DNA of 64,000 nt from NCBI GenBank assembly GCA_013397795.1, contig VZTJ01004192.1, positions 530,100 to 594,099 of the forward strand, in the 5' to 3' direction. The position numbers and the translations under genes are program-made. Position 1 is the stretch's first letter; the number at the start of each line of letters is the position of its first letter. The notes under the pieces are model-generated. The model saw nothing but the letters and a program-made list of their open reading frames with translations. It was not told the origin of the DNA and did no database searches. Positions 35,943 to 49,400 of this stretch are shown one piece after another. Origin of the DNA: Orthonyx spaldingii. Its lineage: Eukaryota; Chordata; Aves; Passeriformes; Orthonychidae.

Positions 35943-36477
35943 CCCACCAACTGTATAACCTACATGCTAGACTTTACATAGCACTGTATCAGTTTCATCC
36001 TCCTGCTGCCTGCAGGACTTCCCTGGACTTAATTACATGCTGGAAGATCTTCACAGCATCAAATGGTAGATACATTATTAAAAAGAAGAGCTTGGCAATG
36101 GCACAAGCTACATTCAGGAGTGCTAAGTATAAAATGCTGGATGATGACTTGTTTTTGTCAAGCTCATCTGCCACACGTGCACCCCAACCATCCTAGCTGC
36201 AGGTGGAAATAGAGTTGGGTCATCAGAGGGAGGATGGATGTGTAGCCACCTGAAATTTATTTAGATAATAAACAGTTCTAGTACAGAAAATAATCCTTAA
36301 AAGCTGAGTCCTGGGGATTTCTTCAGAAGAGAACTTGCTTTTGCCCCGAGGAGCAAACCAATTTGCTTGAGAGAGCTGGTGAGCAAGCTGCCTGCTGCTG
36401 GCTGTGAAAGGAGCAGTGCTGTGAATTACTGCAAAGAGAAGAACGCTGAAAAAAATCACATTTTTACATGTCAGAGC

Positions 36478-36520
36478 TGGGTTACTTGTGTTACCTGGGT
36501 TACTTGTGTTACTTGGGTTG
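36478..36520. repeat. 18-base minisatellite, about 2.4 copies
   Basis: The unit TGGGTTACTTGTGTTACC occurs at 36478-36495 and 36496-36513 (one mismatch), followed by a partial third unit. The unit itself contains two similar 9-base halves (TTACTTGTG/TTACCTGGG type). In one + strand frame it would read as repeated CVTWVT, but no gene is supported. Confidence 0.85.
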
Positions 36521-37231
36521 CTTTTGGCACTTCAGAGCTTCTTTTGCCCCTTCCTCTCCCTCCCTGTTTTATTTTCTATCAAACAAGACTCCTGTCTGCT
36601 GAGGAGAGAATATTCACCGTAATGAAAGCACACTTCTTGGTTCACACCTGGTCTGGGCTTTTTTGCTCTTCACAGTTTTATAAACACGCAGGAGCTCAGT
36701 TTGAGGTGTGTCCTACATAGAACTTCAGGTGTATCCTATGCAGAGCTCTGGGCGTGTCTGCTGTACAGACAGGTGCAGCTCTGGCAGTCTCCTGGGGCTG
36801 CAGCCAGTCCTAATTTATTCTTGGGTGCTTTTATTGGTAGAGGAATTACCTGTGTTTGACTCCTCTGATGGAGGGGAAAGTTTCACAATTAGCAGCTTTT
36901 AACGCTTCCCTGTGCTGGAGAGTCAGCTCAGATCCAAGTGTGGGGTGTTGGAGCCAGTGTTTGGCTTCAAGGCAGGAGAGAGGGGCTATTGAAATCATCC
37001 AGCCTGCCCTGCGCTCCTGGCTGGCCACGTTTTTCCCCTGTTGTTCGGCATTCATCAAAGCGTGGTGCTTGGAGAACGGATTTGCTGTGCTCTGCAGGAG
37101 CCTGCTGCAGTGCTCAGTTGAATGGGGAAGAGCAGCAATGTCCCACCTTGGCTCAGCACTGGGAGGATGCTTGGGCTAGACCTGTCCGGGTGTGAGGGTG
37201 GACCTTCACCTGACACCTTAGTGCCAGTACC

Positions 37232-37259
37232 TCTATATCTATCTATCTATATATATATG
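37232..37259. repeat. (TATC)n/(TA)n microsatellite
   Basis: Three or so TATC units merge into TA repeats. Probably polymorphic. Confidence 0.8.
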
Positions 37260-37452
37260 AACGATACGTACTCACGTGTACTCTTCTACTCGTATGTACG
37301 CAGACATATATACACACATATACTCAAGAGTAAATATACCTTCCACTTCCTCAGTTTGGAGTGATAAAATTGCTCTTTACATACCTGGGTACGTGCATTG
37401 CATATAAATGTTTGCAAAACCAACAGGAGCAGGACACAGTTCTCTCTTCCAG

Positions 37453-37653
37453 GGACATTGTCCTTCCTGGAGGGAACCCCAAGTTTAGCTATTTGCTTTT
37501 CAGGTCCCAGGGTGCTAACTTAAGATGGTATCACTTTCTGGGTAATTTGAAATGCTAGTATTAGTCAGAAATTTTAAGTGTATGCTTCTGGGTGGGAGAC
37601 AGGATGCCAAAACCAACATTTATCCATTAAAGTCAATCTTAATTACAACAAAG
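37453..37653 (+). other. Exon-like segment with strong donor (non-coding if real)
   Basis: A consensus donor AAAG|GTAAGTAT has its GT at 37654-37655. Upstream are two good acceptors: CTCTCTTCCAG ending at 37452 and TTTGCTTTTCAG ending at 37503. Exons of 201 or 150 bases would result. All three frames contain stops in the 150-base version, and the only long frame of the larger one ends at 37558, so a coding exon is unlikely. A lncRNA or UTR exon, or a decoy pseudo-exon, remains possible. Confidence 0.2.
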
Positions 37654-38739
37654 GTAAGTATTCTGATCTGACCACAAGATTTGCTTTGAGTTTCCTTTCT
37701 GTTATTTTTTGCCAGTTCGTGTCTTTATAGTGAACCACATTGATACTTGCCTATTTTTTTTAATTGATTTCTAATTTTTTTTTGTGAGGGGGAGGGATTT
37801 GGTTTTGCTGAAAATGGAAATGCAGAGTCCATAATTTTTTTCTTTTCGTTTTTTCTTCTTAATTTGTTGTTAGCTTCTTGCTGCAGTTCTAGCCTCCTCC
37901 TCCCTTTTGTCCAGAAATAATAGCTTTTTCAGAGCCCTCTGCCTGCTTGAAAGGCTGTATCTACAAGCTTGACCAGATTCCTCATGTAATCAGCACAGAT
38001 GTCATACACCACCTTTCTCCTCCCTGGGTCTGAGGCTATGGTGATTTTAATGGGTTTAAAGACAACTTCAGCATTAGTAACAGCAACGTTCATTTATTTC
38101 TATTGCTTCTGACAGGTTATGCAGATGTTGCAGTTATTGCAACGTCGTGCGCTTCAGATATCAGATGTACTTTGATAATTTTACAAGATGTGTTTTGCCT
38201 AATTATTTCATCCCTGTTTAATTCAGGTTGTCCTTGATGTCAGGGCAGCACCAGGCACACGTGACATGGATTCCTGGGAAGGGAATTAAATTCCTGGGCT
38301 TGCTGGGGCTTGCAGAAATAGCTCCTTCTTGCCTCAGACATCAACCAGCAGCATCTCTGCTGTCCATGCCACGGTCAGGTCAGGGGTCCTTGGCTTCTGC
38401 TCCACCTCAGCTCTTCCTGGCCTTGCTTGGAAGGAGGCTCTGGCTTTCCCTGAAAGCCACAGGTGACCCCAGGCAATGCTGCTCCAGCCCCCTCCCTGAA
38501 TCTTCAACTTGCAATGCTGGACGATTTGCCTTGAAAGGGCTTGAGGAAGGGAAGATACTGGGGACAGACCAAAAAAGTGGCCCTTCTTAGAGATGTAATG
38601 CATTAACTGCAGTCAGCAGACAGGCAGTGTTGCTTCTATTGCATTAGTTGAGTTTTTCTTATTCTAGTAAGCACAGTGGGGTTAAAATTAATTAAATTCC
38701 TCAATTTCCCTTTTCTTAAATTCCTGGGGCTTTGTTATT

Positions 38740-38772
38740 GTTTTTATTTATTTATTTAGTATTTATTATTTG
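38740..38772. repeat. (TTTA)n-rich tract
   Basis: Imperfect TTTA tetranucleotide repeats. Confidence 0.75.
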
Positions 38773-40855
38773 TATTTGAAATTAAAGCAAAGAATTTATT
38801 TAAAAATGGCTGCACAAAAAGCAAAGAGTAGAAAATTAAATTAAAATATGATGGAGACAGAAGTTAAGAAATTAATCCATTTAAATGAAGGAAAAAAGTG
38901 GACTTATATATTTTTATTATTTTAAGGGCATCACCTTTTAAGTATTGCAAGTGGAAATAGGCAAAAAGTATTAAAAAGAAAAGCCCTCTCCTTTTACCAT
39001 TGCTGCTGGGTGCACCCAGCTGTGCTCACAGCAAGTTTTTCTGCAGGAGTAAAGTCAGCGTGGAAGGTCTCAACATGGGGCAGCGTTGTTTTTGTTGTTC
39101 CCCAGCACAGCTCCTGCATACAAACAAGACTTGAAAAACTCTGGTAATTTCAGGGCTGGAGAATGAAGTAATTGCAACCAGGGAATTATTTTCTAATTGT
39201 ACTGTACTGGACTTGCAGAGGAGAGATTATATCCAAGGCAGTCCTCCTACGAGCTTTCTGTAAGCCTCTGTGTGTTTGGCAGTGAACTGTTATTCCCATT
39301 CTTCCATATGAGAAACACACTTTTTGGGGTAGCATTGGCACCACAGGGAGGATGAGCCTTTCCAAAACTCTGTCCTGGCACTACTGGCAAGGTGCTTTGA
39401 CAAAAGAGCTCTGGAAATCACTTACGCTGCTCACTGGTACTGAAGTTTCCCTGAAAAAGGGGCTGGTGCATGCCTTTGGTGCCAAGCAGGGGATTAAAAG
39501 TTTGGGGGATTGAGGTGTCTTGCTCATTTTGGATAGAAACTATAAATAAAGAGGTGAAGGAGACTCTTAAGTTGGTACCTAGAGAATCTTAACAAGATTT
39601 TGGGGTGATTGGTGGCTCAATTGCAAATAAGGTCTGTGCTCCGTTGTCTGGTTGGTAGGCTGTGCTCCTTAAGTTGCTCTTGAACTGAAGGAGATGAAGG
39701 TGGTTATGTGCAGAAACATCATTTTACAAGGAAGGAAAATTGTCCCAATCATACTTATCGAGTTTTTGCTTTTTTGGTCAACCTGAAGCACCATGTATCT
39801 TTTTTAAAAGGCTGAAATTACTCAAATAACTGGATTTGTAGTTTTGAAAGTCAGTTGTAAAGTAATTTTGTGATCATTTTGCTGACTGAGACAGCAGCAT
39901 GTTATATTTCTGCTCCTTTTGTCCTTTAAGACCTTCATAAAATGAGATCTTCTACCTCATGAACCCGTCAAAATGACTGCATTCTAAAGTAAATATGAAG
40001 GCATCAGTGAACATAATTTTCTTTGAGTTCAGTCCTGGTCTAATGGCTTTGACAGAACATCCAGTTAATTTTGCTCTAGGCTTCTGCTGCAATCTATCCT
40101 AAGGAAATTACCGAGGATGATCAGATTTCTTTGTTTGTGAGCGGTGAATGCTGCTGAGTTGCCTTGCTGGTGTGGCTACGAGCTGGGGTTGCCTTTCCAG
40201 AGAGCGTGCACGGGAGCGGGGATGCATGGATGGAGAGTTCCTCCGTAGGAAGGAATACCTGGTGTCCTCCACCCGGGCTGGCACTGCAGCTGGCTTTAGT
40301 AAGGTATTGGCTCTCCAAATGTGCCTTCACTGGCCTCAGAGATGTCCTAGAATAGTTGTCAGGCTGATCCCTCCTTGCCCTGCCAAAAGACCTTTTACTC
40401 ATCCTTCCTGTTGCCAGCTCACAAACACAGCACAATGCTTTCCCTGCATTTAAATGCACCTGGGTGGAAAGTAAGGCATTAAACCATTAAGCCACTTGTG
40501 CTGGCCATATTTACTGGCCCAGAGGCTCACATGTTGCATGGTGGAAAGTTATTACATTCTGCACACCAGCAGTGCTTTGCAGGTGATGTGTAGCTTTTGG
40601 CCCAGAAATTGTACACCTCACAGTTGGGTGTTTTTCATATAGATGTTGGCAAATGAATGGCTCAGTTGCCATCTTGTAATTAACCCACATGGTCTTGCAC
40701 TGAGTAGCATTTGAGTGGTCTTGGGTGGTGGTCCAACTGTTTCCTTCAGAAAAATGTCTTAAAGCAGAGAAAAAATAGGGAGAAAGCCACTTGTCTTTAT
40801 AAAGAGAAAAACATGTTAAAGGCGTGTGGACACAAGAAGCAAGAAAAGTTGAATA

Positions 40856-41155
40856 TCACGGAATCATAGAATGGTTTGGTTTAGAAGGGACATTAAAGAC
40901 CTTCTAGTTCCACTCCCCCTGCCATGGGCAGGGACACTTGCCAGTAGAAAATGTTAATCAGAGCCCCATCCACTTCCAGGGATGGGCATCTACCACTTCT
41001 CTGGGCAACATGTGCCAGTGCCTCATCATCCTCAAAATAAACAATTTTTTTCCTAATATCTAATCTAAATCTACCGTCTTTCTGCTTAAAGCCATTCCCA
41101 CTTATCCTATCAGTACATACCCTTGTAAAAAAACCCTCACCAGTTTTCATGTAGT
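40856..41155 (-). mobile_element. CR1 non-LTR retrotransposon fragment (3' end), copy E
   Basis: Begins with TCACGGAATCATAGAATGG, the reverse complement of the CR1 terminus, then TTAGAAGGGACATTAAAGACC and CTGCCATGGGCAGGGACAC, classic CR1 3'-UTR landmarks read on the opposite strand. The element is therefore on the minus strand. It fades out near 41155 after a region matching the CR1 segment upstream of the CCTTGTAAAAA block. It is 5'-truncated and has no coding capacity. The open frame at 40893-41180 on the minus strand is an accident of this repeat. Confidence 0.93.
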
Positions 41156-42039
41156 GGAAGGGAAAGAAGAAATAAAGCAATAGTCCTTGCTAACTGGGAG
41201 CAGGGCTCTTGCAACAAATCCTGACCAAAGCAAATTCTCTTCCTCCCCTTTAACACAGCAAAACATGCTGCCTTTCGCTCTTCCCAAATTGGTCCTCCTG
41301 CATGAGCCGTGATCTTGCTGAGACAGAGCATAAATACATAAAAATATTCTATGCTGGTAGTTTTGAAAACTGTGTGTTTAGAGTCAAGAAGAATATTCTG
41401 AACAAATTGGTACAGGGACTGTGATCTGAAACTACTGTACTCTCGCATTCTAAAAGCAGTAATTTTAGACTTTGAGTCTCAATTTGCTCTTAAAAAGGTT
41501 GTTTAACCTTAAAAGGAATAAAATGAAGCTCAAGTTTACTACCTAGCTTTTAATATCTTTGCAGAAGTCATATGTTTTGCAATAATGTCAGGGTTTTTAA
41601 GTTTTGTTTTATCATAAAATAGGCTTTTTGAGTAAATTGTTTAATCAGAAATGTTGGCAGTAAACCACAGTTTTCATTTTCTCCAAAATAGCTTTGGTTG
41701 GTTTTTTTTTTTACACAGAATATTTATGGAAAATCCTCCTATTTTATGTTTTCTGTGGAGAGAAGTTTATAACTGGTTCAGTAAACTATTCCATGCTTTC
41801 ACTGCTGGTATCACTGCATTTTAAAACGTTAGACTTAAAAATCCGCAGTCATTCCTTGGAGGAGGTAGTTTTCCATTGCACTAAGCCTATGGAGGCCGGG
41901 CACAAGCCATTCCCAAGTTTACTCAAGGGTGATGCTCCTGGGTGCTGGCCTGAGCCAGCTGAGCTTTTCTGGGCTGTTGACTTTATTCATCTCCCCGCAT
42001 TCATCTTCCCGCATATCCACAGGGCAAGCATTTAGCCAG

Positions 42040-42340
42040 GAATGCGTCCCGTTTTAGAGACGGACAAAGCCCTCCGCCGCCCACCCCTTCTCTTCCCAGC
42101 CGCACTTACTGCCGCAATCCGTGATGGTTTGCATCACAATCACCCAACCAGTTTTCCGGGAGCTGAAAGACTATCTTACGAGTTATTGAGATATTCATTT
42201 GTTGCCGCAGCCAGTTGTTAGGCAAGATTTGCAGACAGTCCTGAAGGTTGGGAAACACTCGGGAGATGCCATACGCTGATTTCCAGCCCTCCCTGCAGAA
42301 TCACAGACTGAACCATTTAGGTTGTGCTACCCAGCCAGGT
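42040..42340. promoter_or_regulatory. Candidate conserved non-coding element (CpG-retaining)
   Basis: A compact segment with many more CpGs than its flanks (for example GGACAAAGCCCTCCGCCG, ACTGCCGCAATCCGTG, TTTTCCGGGAG, CTTACGAG, TTGCCGCAG). It has no convincing open frame and no repeat similarity. Such patches in avian introns or deserts are often enhancers or conserved elements. Function is inferred only. Confidence 0.22.
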
Positions 42341-43510
42341 ATTTAAATCCTCTTAGTCAAAGACAATATCCTCCATTTAAACACTACCTGTTACGGCGAA
42401 TTCCTGCATAGGTATCTTTCTTTTTATCTAAAAAAAAAAAAAAATCTTCCAACCCCTTCTAAAATCAGTGTTTTCTTTCCTCCTATATTTCGATGGGAGT
42501 ACTTTCTTTGTGGGTTTCTGTGTTGATGAGATCGCGTGAGGAAGCCCCGGGATATGCCAGTGAAAAAGTTAGCAGAAATTATACACTTAGATGTTTTGCT
42601 CAGTGTCTTAGTGAGCTTTTTAAACCTTTATACCGACTTACCTTTACTTTCTGCTTCCGAGTTTTGCACTTCCATAGGGTTTCTTAAAATCAGTAATGCA
42701 AAGAAAAGCATTGCTAGAAAAAGAGAAAAATGTGGGGTTTTCCTGGGCTTTTTAATTATTATTATTTTTTCCATCTCTCCTTTTTTTTTTTTCCCTCCTC
42801 ATCCATTATAGGATAGGAACTGAAACAACCAGTAATTCATGAACTTTGAAAAATCTCCTTTAAATAACATGAAAGTTTAATTGTTCATTGCCCTTGGGGG
42901 AGTATTTTTGAAGGTCTGTGGCCAGTTCTTGTTGATTTCAGGATGAAATAGGAGCCTAAACACCTTTTAAAAATTTTTCTGGTAGCACTTAGGGCACCTT
43001 ATAAGTCGGTAGGATTTGTGTGCTTTTGTTGATGAAGGACTTATGAAAATAATATTTAGCAGTTTTAGAGGCAGACCCACCAGTGGAAGCTGTGGAAATT
43101 TGTTTTACTAAGTTGCTTAGGTGCTGCTGATAATCTGATATGATTGCAGGTTTCCTATGTAGAACTTAAGGTCCACTTCCTTTGACCCAGGATCATTTTT
43201 CATTGCCTTTTCTGTTTCTTAGTAGAAACCATGGAGGCCCTTCATGTTTCTGAAAGTAAGGCAATACACAAGAAGCTGTGTTTCCCTAAAGTGATATAGA
43301 AATCTTAATTACAAAGACTGAGGAGAAGAAAAGCATTCTGCCGTTAATACAGCATGTATTATCACTCCTTAGGCAAGCAGGCAGATCAATTCTTATCTGA
43401 CTTTCAAAATAAATTCACACTCAGAGTGATCCAAGGCTCTTCTGTGGGGCTGGTTGCATTCCTGCTTGCTGGGAAAGGCTGATCACTCCTCCAGCTTGGC
43501 TGTCCGTGTC

Positions 43511-43551
43511 AAGGTATGTGTCTGTAAAGCTAAGGTATGTGTCTGTAAAGC
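43511..43551. repeat. 21-base tandem duplication
   Basis: AAGGTATGTGTCTGTAAAGC repeats at 43511-43530 and 43532-43551 with a single T spacer (21-base period) and no mismatch, suggesting a recent duplication. Confidence 0.9.
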
Positions 43552-46380
43552 GTTGCATGCAGAAAGATGTTTGATTTCAGTTTCAGGTGAAGCTGCTATC
43601 TTGACACACGTTTTCCATCCTTCCTTAATTTTCTTTCTTTTTAATTAAAAAATTTTTTTATTTGCACAAACCCATACATTTGGGGCAGGAGCAGCGGTAG
43701 ATCTCAGTGATAGCAGTAGATAGCAGTGTGTTTGAGAAGGGTTTCCTTGGAGAAATGCTGGATGCACTTTCAAAAGGCAGGATGGTGCCTCATAGTTGGA
43801 ATGTTTTCTGTCGAAGAATTATATTGGGTGAAAATAACTCTTTCCGAAAACAATCCTCATCTATCCTTTGCTGTCTGCTTTGTGCCAGCTTCCATTGCTG
43901 CTGATGAGGTCCAGCCAGAAAAACCATTAAAAATAGGCTGGATGGGAGATGGGTCTTTTGAAAATCTGCCTCTAATGTTTGAGCATTTAAAAAAATACAG
44001 CTGAGTACTTGCTGTAAGTAAGCAGTGGTACAGAGCATGACTACCCTTTCCCACTTCCATTGATCTTCCATTGGAGTTCATTGGGATAGCTTAAGCCAGG
44101 GTTAAAGCTAGGCATGTTCCTACCCTGGATTCCTACCTTGAATCACAGCCTCAGTGTGGGAACAATTTTAAACTTATTAGAAGGTTCTGAGTGCCTGTAA
44201 AAATATTTCTGAAGCATTGCTTTCCTGGGATAGAGGTGTATAGATGAGATACTGCCCTTGGCTTCATGTCGTGCATCCAGAGGGGGTCTGAAATTTCCTG
44301 GTGGTTTGCAATTAAAAGAAATCTGTAATAATAAATACTGGAACAAGCTGGAAAAAAAAGTGAAAAATAATTCAACCTAGGGAGCCTGTTTTAGTTCTAG
44401 GAGTATTTAAACAATCGTTAGACCTTAAATATTGGAATTAAGGGTTTGTTTTCTGAATACTGCTGCCAGCTAGCATGCTTTGGGATGCTGTAGAAAAGCT
44501 GAGGGATTCACCTGCTAAATTTAGCTCTTCTCCACTCAAAATCTTTGCTACTTTCTGAAAGCATTTCTGAGCAGATTTTCCTGCCTTAAAATACAGGGTG
44601 GTGTAGAATTTGTAACATGACCTTCCTAAACAAACATACACACTTATCCCCCCTCTCACCAGCTTTATTTACAGAGATCCTCCAGACTTCTCCAACCCCT
44701 GTGCGAGGTTTCTTCAAAGGGGAAAACTTTCAGAGACTTAAATACCTACTTTGAAATGGTTGTAAAGATTGCAGCTTCTGGAGCAAAGCCTAGCTTTTGC
44801 AGGAGTCTGTTGGCCAGGTGTGAGAATCCATGGGCTGCTGGCCAGTGTCAACCCCATATATTAGGTCTGCGGGCCAGTGTAAACCCAATAAAGCATCTTT
44901 GAGGTCTTGCAGCTTTGAAGTTTGGGGAAGGAGTCTTGCCAGCCCCAGAGAAGGGGCTCTGAAGTTGGCAGCAACCACGATTAGTTTAGGAAGGATTTGC
45001 TGGCTTGCTATTTCGCTGTGGGATGCTGCAGAGGCAGAAAGGCTGTTTGCTGCTGCACTGAGATTCCTGATTTCTCTCCTAACTATTCCTAAGTCTCAAG
45101 TAATTGTTCAATGAGTGATTTTTATAGCACTTCTGGTTTATATTCCAGACCGTCTGGTGGCATCAATCTTGATTTCTATGAAATATCAGTTGATAGTATA
45201 AATGTGTTTTTAAGTAGCAAAATGCCATTGAGTTTAATATGAAAATGAAGCCGTATTGGCAGCGGCTGAATTATGTGCTGGATGTAGAAAACAGAGCAGA
45301 TGCCTGTTCCGGCATGAATTGATCCCAAGCTGGTGTGAATTCCCAAGGGTGGTTATTGATTTATTGCTAAGGTGGGTGATGAGTTCATGTCATCTGTTTT
45401 GCCCTGGGAGCCAAGGATAATGTGTCCCTTGGGAGCTGACTTCAATTCTTATTTTCCTACTCTAAAGCTCTCTATCTGAGCATGGACCCAAGATAATTTC
45501 TGAGCTGGGATGGATGTGGTTTTAGCTGAGTTCAGTATCTTGTCTCAGAAAGTATCACCCAGCTTTCTACAGCAATGAGAATTTTGAATCAATCTGTTAG
45601 TTTTGATATACTGGTACCTTGCCTGTAGCGGCATGAGCTTTTCTGAGTGAGGTTGCTTTTGACCTTTCCAAAGATTCTTCTGGTTGTCATTAGTCTGTCT
45701 GGGTGAACAGAGGAGTTGGCGGCCTTGGCAGATCCCCAGCTGTGCCTCCTGCTCCATTTGGAGACAGAGATGCCTGCACCAAAGTAGCTTTTCATTTTTG
45801 CAGTTCAACTTCCATGGCACTCTACTCCCCAAGTGCTGATACAGTAAATCTTTGCTTAGGTCTGTAGTTTTCTAAACTTATGTGTGATGCATCATCAGGA
45901 TGGTGCTAAAGCAATCTGTAAAAAGATGCTTGCTGTGCAGGTAAGCATTTCTTATTTGTCTCCACTATCAAATGAAGTGCAATATTTTAATATCTTTTGC
46001 ATTTATCCAGCTATCGTGGTGCATAAGTGATGCAATTTAACTTGTAGTTTTCCTTGCTAGGAGGTAATCCAGCTCTTCATTTTAAATAAAGTCTTCTTTG
46101 TGAGTAATTTGAGGATCTGTTGGTCCTGTTCTTATTACTGTCTGGTTTACTGTGAAGAGAGCTGGACACCTGAATTTTGGTATGCATCAGGTTTGAAGCT
46201 GCTTCACTTTTGCATAGTAGGTAATGATGGTTCTGTCAGACAAACCCTGTTAAAACTTGTTCATAGCTCAAAATGGAAGCATGAACAGCTGCTCATTGCT
46301 TGTCTGTGTCTTGGTTAATTTTTAGGGATGGGTTTGTTCTCATTTAGTAGCAGTTGTATGATAGCTGTCAAAATGTCTGA

Positions 46381-46419
46381 TTATTTATAATTTATAATAA
46401 TTATTATTTATTTATTTTA
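46381..46419. repeat. AT-only TTTA/TAA repeat tract
   Basis: About 38 bases of A and T with TTATTTA and TAATAA motifs. Simple sequence. Confidence 0.75.
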
Positions 46420-49400
46420 CTTCAGTGTTTAATTTGTGTTTCTAAATGGCCTGACATTGCTCATGAAGTGTCAACAGAAAATTTAACTTGCAACTGATGA
46501 GAAAGTGCTATTACTGTGAAATAGAAATTTGAGCATCCCTGGATACAGGAGGTGCCTTTTATTGTCTGCTTGTATATTTTGACCCTCTTTGCTGTCATAG
46601 CTGGTCACCTCATGAATTTTTGGCATGGAATTCTTCTCGTTCTGTTGTGTTATGGGTGTGGAGCTGGGGCAAGGGCGTTATGCCGAGTCATGCAGGTGCC
46701 CTGGCTCCCTTCCCACTTGGCTGTGCTCCCCCTGAGCCATGGAAATTGTGTCTGTGGTTGTAACATTAGTGTAATGTGTTGCTGGTGCTGAAAAGTGTGC
46801 CTGCTAAGTGATACAAGAGCCCTGCTCAATTTATACGATAATTACTTGAGCTGGGTGAGCAGAAATTAAGGGCTTGTTCCCCTCCCAAGGCTTGGGCTAC
46901 CATGAGAAAAAACATGAAGGTAAAAGAGTCTCTTGGTATGCCCTTCCTCAAGGGCTAGTAAAACACTTAAAAATGCTGCTACCTTCTCGTCAATGGCTCA
47001 GTTCCCTTGGCTTTCTAAGAAATTTTTTGCTGGTGCACTGGCCAGAAAGTGAGGCTCACATCCCTGAGCCTCCCCCCTCAAGACACTGTTCTACTTGATG
47101 GATCTGGTAATTTTTTTTTAATTCTTTTTTAAATTCCATTCATTTACTGATACTAAAAGAAAATGCAAGACAGGGGTTTCCTAGTAGAATGATGGTTTTT
47201 TGTTTGCATTGCTCATGAAAGTAAGTGAAAAGCCACTTAAGCTGGACTCAAGTCTCCTTGTAGAATAGAGGTCCTATTTGGATCTCTTCACGCAGCCACG
47301 CAGTAAAATATTTTTGTGTTTTCCTTTAAATATTTTTGTTCCTACATTTGGACAAGATGAATAGGTCATTGAGATTTCAACAGCCCTCACAGTCCTTGAG
47401 AAAAGGAGGAAATTATGGAGGCCTAGGAGGGAAATGCTATGATCTGAATCACGCTGAACTGTTGAGCAGAACCTCCCAGTGAAGCTTGTTGATGACTCCT
47501 CCCTTTGCTGGGAAAACTGCTTTGCTGATATTCAGGGTATGCACAAATCTGTCCCATGATCCAGGAGGATAGGGAGGAGGTGAGGGGCAGAGGAAGCTTG
47601 TTCCCTGGGCCAGTCAACTTAATTGCTGCCTCATGGTGCTGTGTGGGTGAGCAATCTTGGTAAAGGAAGATCAAAGGAACAAGATTTTAAGGTCAATGCT
47701 GCTGTACCAGCTCCAAGCAACAACCTTGGCACTGAGCAAGGACTTCTGTTTCCAGGGCCACCTGGGAAATAGCGCTGTATTTTTTTCCCATCCTAGCGGT
47801 AGCAGAGCTAGTGGGTACTGGTGGTGGCTTAAATAAACCCTTCCCTGCTTTGGAGATCAGAAATGTTGTGCCATTTCTCATTTAAACTCAGTTATTCAAG
47901 CCTATGGTTTGAAGGCAGTTTTTGTCTGTTGAACATAATTGTAATTCCCTAAATTTTAAGCTCAGATAACTAAGGCTGAGTTATAGAAGTCTGCTTTTTA
48001 ATATCTTAGGCAGGAATAATGTGTATCTAGAGAGAAAATAGTCTAAAAATGCAGGTATTTAGGTCAGATACAAGTGAAATAATGATTGTGGTATTCTGGG
48101 CAATTCATCTAAATGCTTTTTACCTTGGAGCTGTGCATGGACTGACACCACTGTGGGCTCCAGGGTGACCTCCTTGGTGGGTTCTTGAGATGACATGCAG
48201 GGAAGGAATGTTCACTTGATCATTTTGAAGTTTCAGAGTCCCAAGTGTGCATAGCTGAGGCGTCATTATGATAAGAATCTTGAAAATTTAAGAAGCACTA
48301 AGCAATGTATTTGTACAAGATGAGCGACTTTAAACATTCACTTTTTAAGGCAAAATTATTTCCAGAATTTATCTCCTTGACCTGCTGTGTAACTATAACA
48401 CATAGTTCTAAATATAACATTTTTATAAATGACCATTCCTGTTGCCAGTAATAGGTCTTGTGCAGTACATTGCCATGATACCTGACTTGGTAGAAGTACA
48501 AGTTTTTATTAATGGGCAGATAAAGTTGCTGTTGCATTGCATCTTGTGGTCACTGCCTCCTGGAGCATAAATACACATAATAATGTTGTTTAACGTGACA
48601 CATACTGTTGCACCATATTGACGTTTCCATTCTAATGCACTATACCTGTCTGGTGAGGCTACCTTTAATGTGCACCACGAGCATAAAAATCATCAGCAGA
48701 AAAGAAAAACAACCCACTTGAAGAAATGATAGCTAATTTAGTATTGTATTACTTCTGGGAAAGTTTTATATGTGAACAAATGTTGCAGTTTTTCAGTGCG
48801 TGCTCCAAATCTCAAAATGTGTTGTGCAACCAGCGTAATAAAATGGTGATTGGGCCATGGGAAAGGTGCTGCGTCTTCCAGAGGGAAAATTGCTCCTTCT
48901 TACTCATTTAGCCTATGGCTGTTCTAAAGGAGATGCAGTCACAGAGTACTGAAGTTGGATTATGCACAGCCACCACTTAGCTGACTCTCCATCTTTATTA
49001 AATTGAGTGGAATATCTTCAGCATGAAATACAGAGGGAAGAGAGGGAAAGTGTCCAGAGATGCCAGGGGAATAGACCTAGAAGGGATTAGGGAGCTTGGG
49101 GAATAGAACTTCCAACACAAGGAAGTACAGTAGAGTCTACTGTTTTCATTGGGGAGCAGAGCTCATTTTGTTGTTTTTTATTTTGCTGTAAAATTTGAGA
49201 AAAGAGAGTGGAAAACCAGTGAGATTTTCCTTTTTATAGTGTTCGTGAAGACTACTGGGAGAGTTTAAATTTGCAACACAAAATTTAATAGACTCCTATT
49301 GCATAAGGTAAAAATACTATCCTTGGGTAGTATTTCTTGGAGAAATAAAATCATATGCCAGGGTATTCCTTCATGCTGAGCATCTCTTTCCCCCTCTGCC

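Larger units (their letters stand above)
27077..40855. other. Long unique non-coding stretch, no gene seen
   Basis: Nearly 14 kb with no transposon I can recognise. Listed separately inside it: a candidate regulatory element (29740-30050), a T-tract near 32438, an 18-base tandem repeat (36478-36520), microsatellites near 35917 and 37232, and an exon-like segment ending at 37653. A minus-strand frame at 28843-29073 (76 codons) has protein-like composition but is unrecognised and is not continuous with upstream frames. Open frames are otherwise short and overlapping. Confidence 0.5.

Noticed and set aside
40148..40453. 101-codon + strand frame overlapped by a 112-codon minus-strand frame
   Set aside because: Mutually overlapping frames in a GC-richer patch; no family or splice support.
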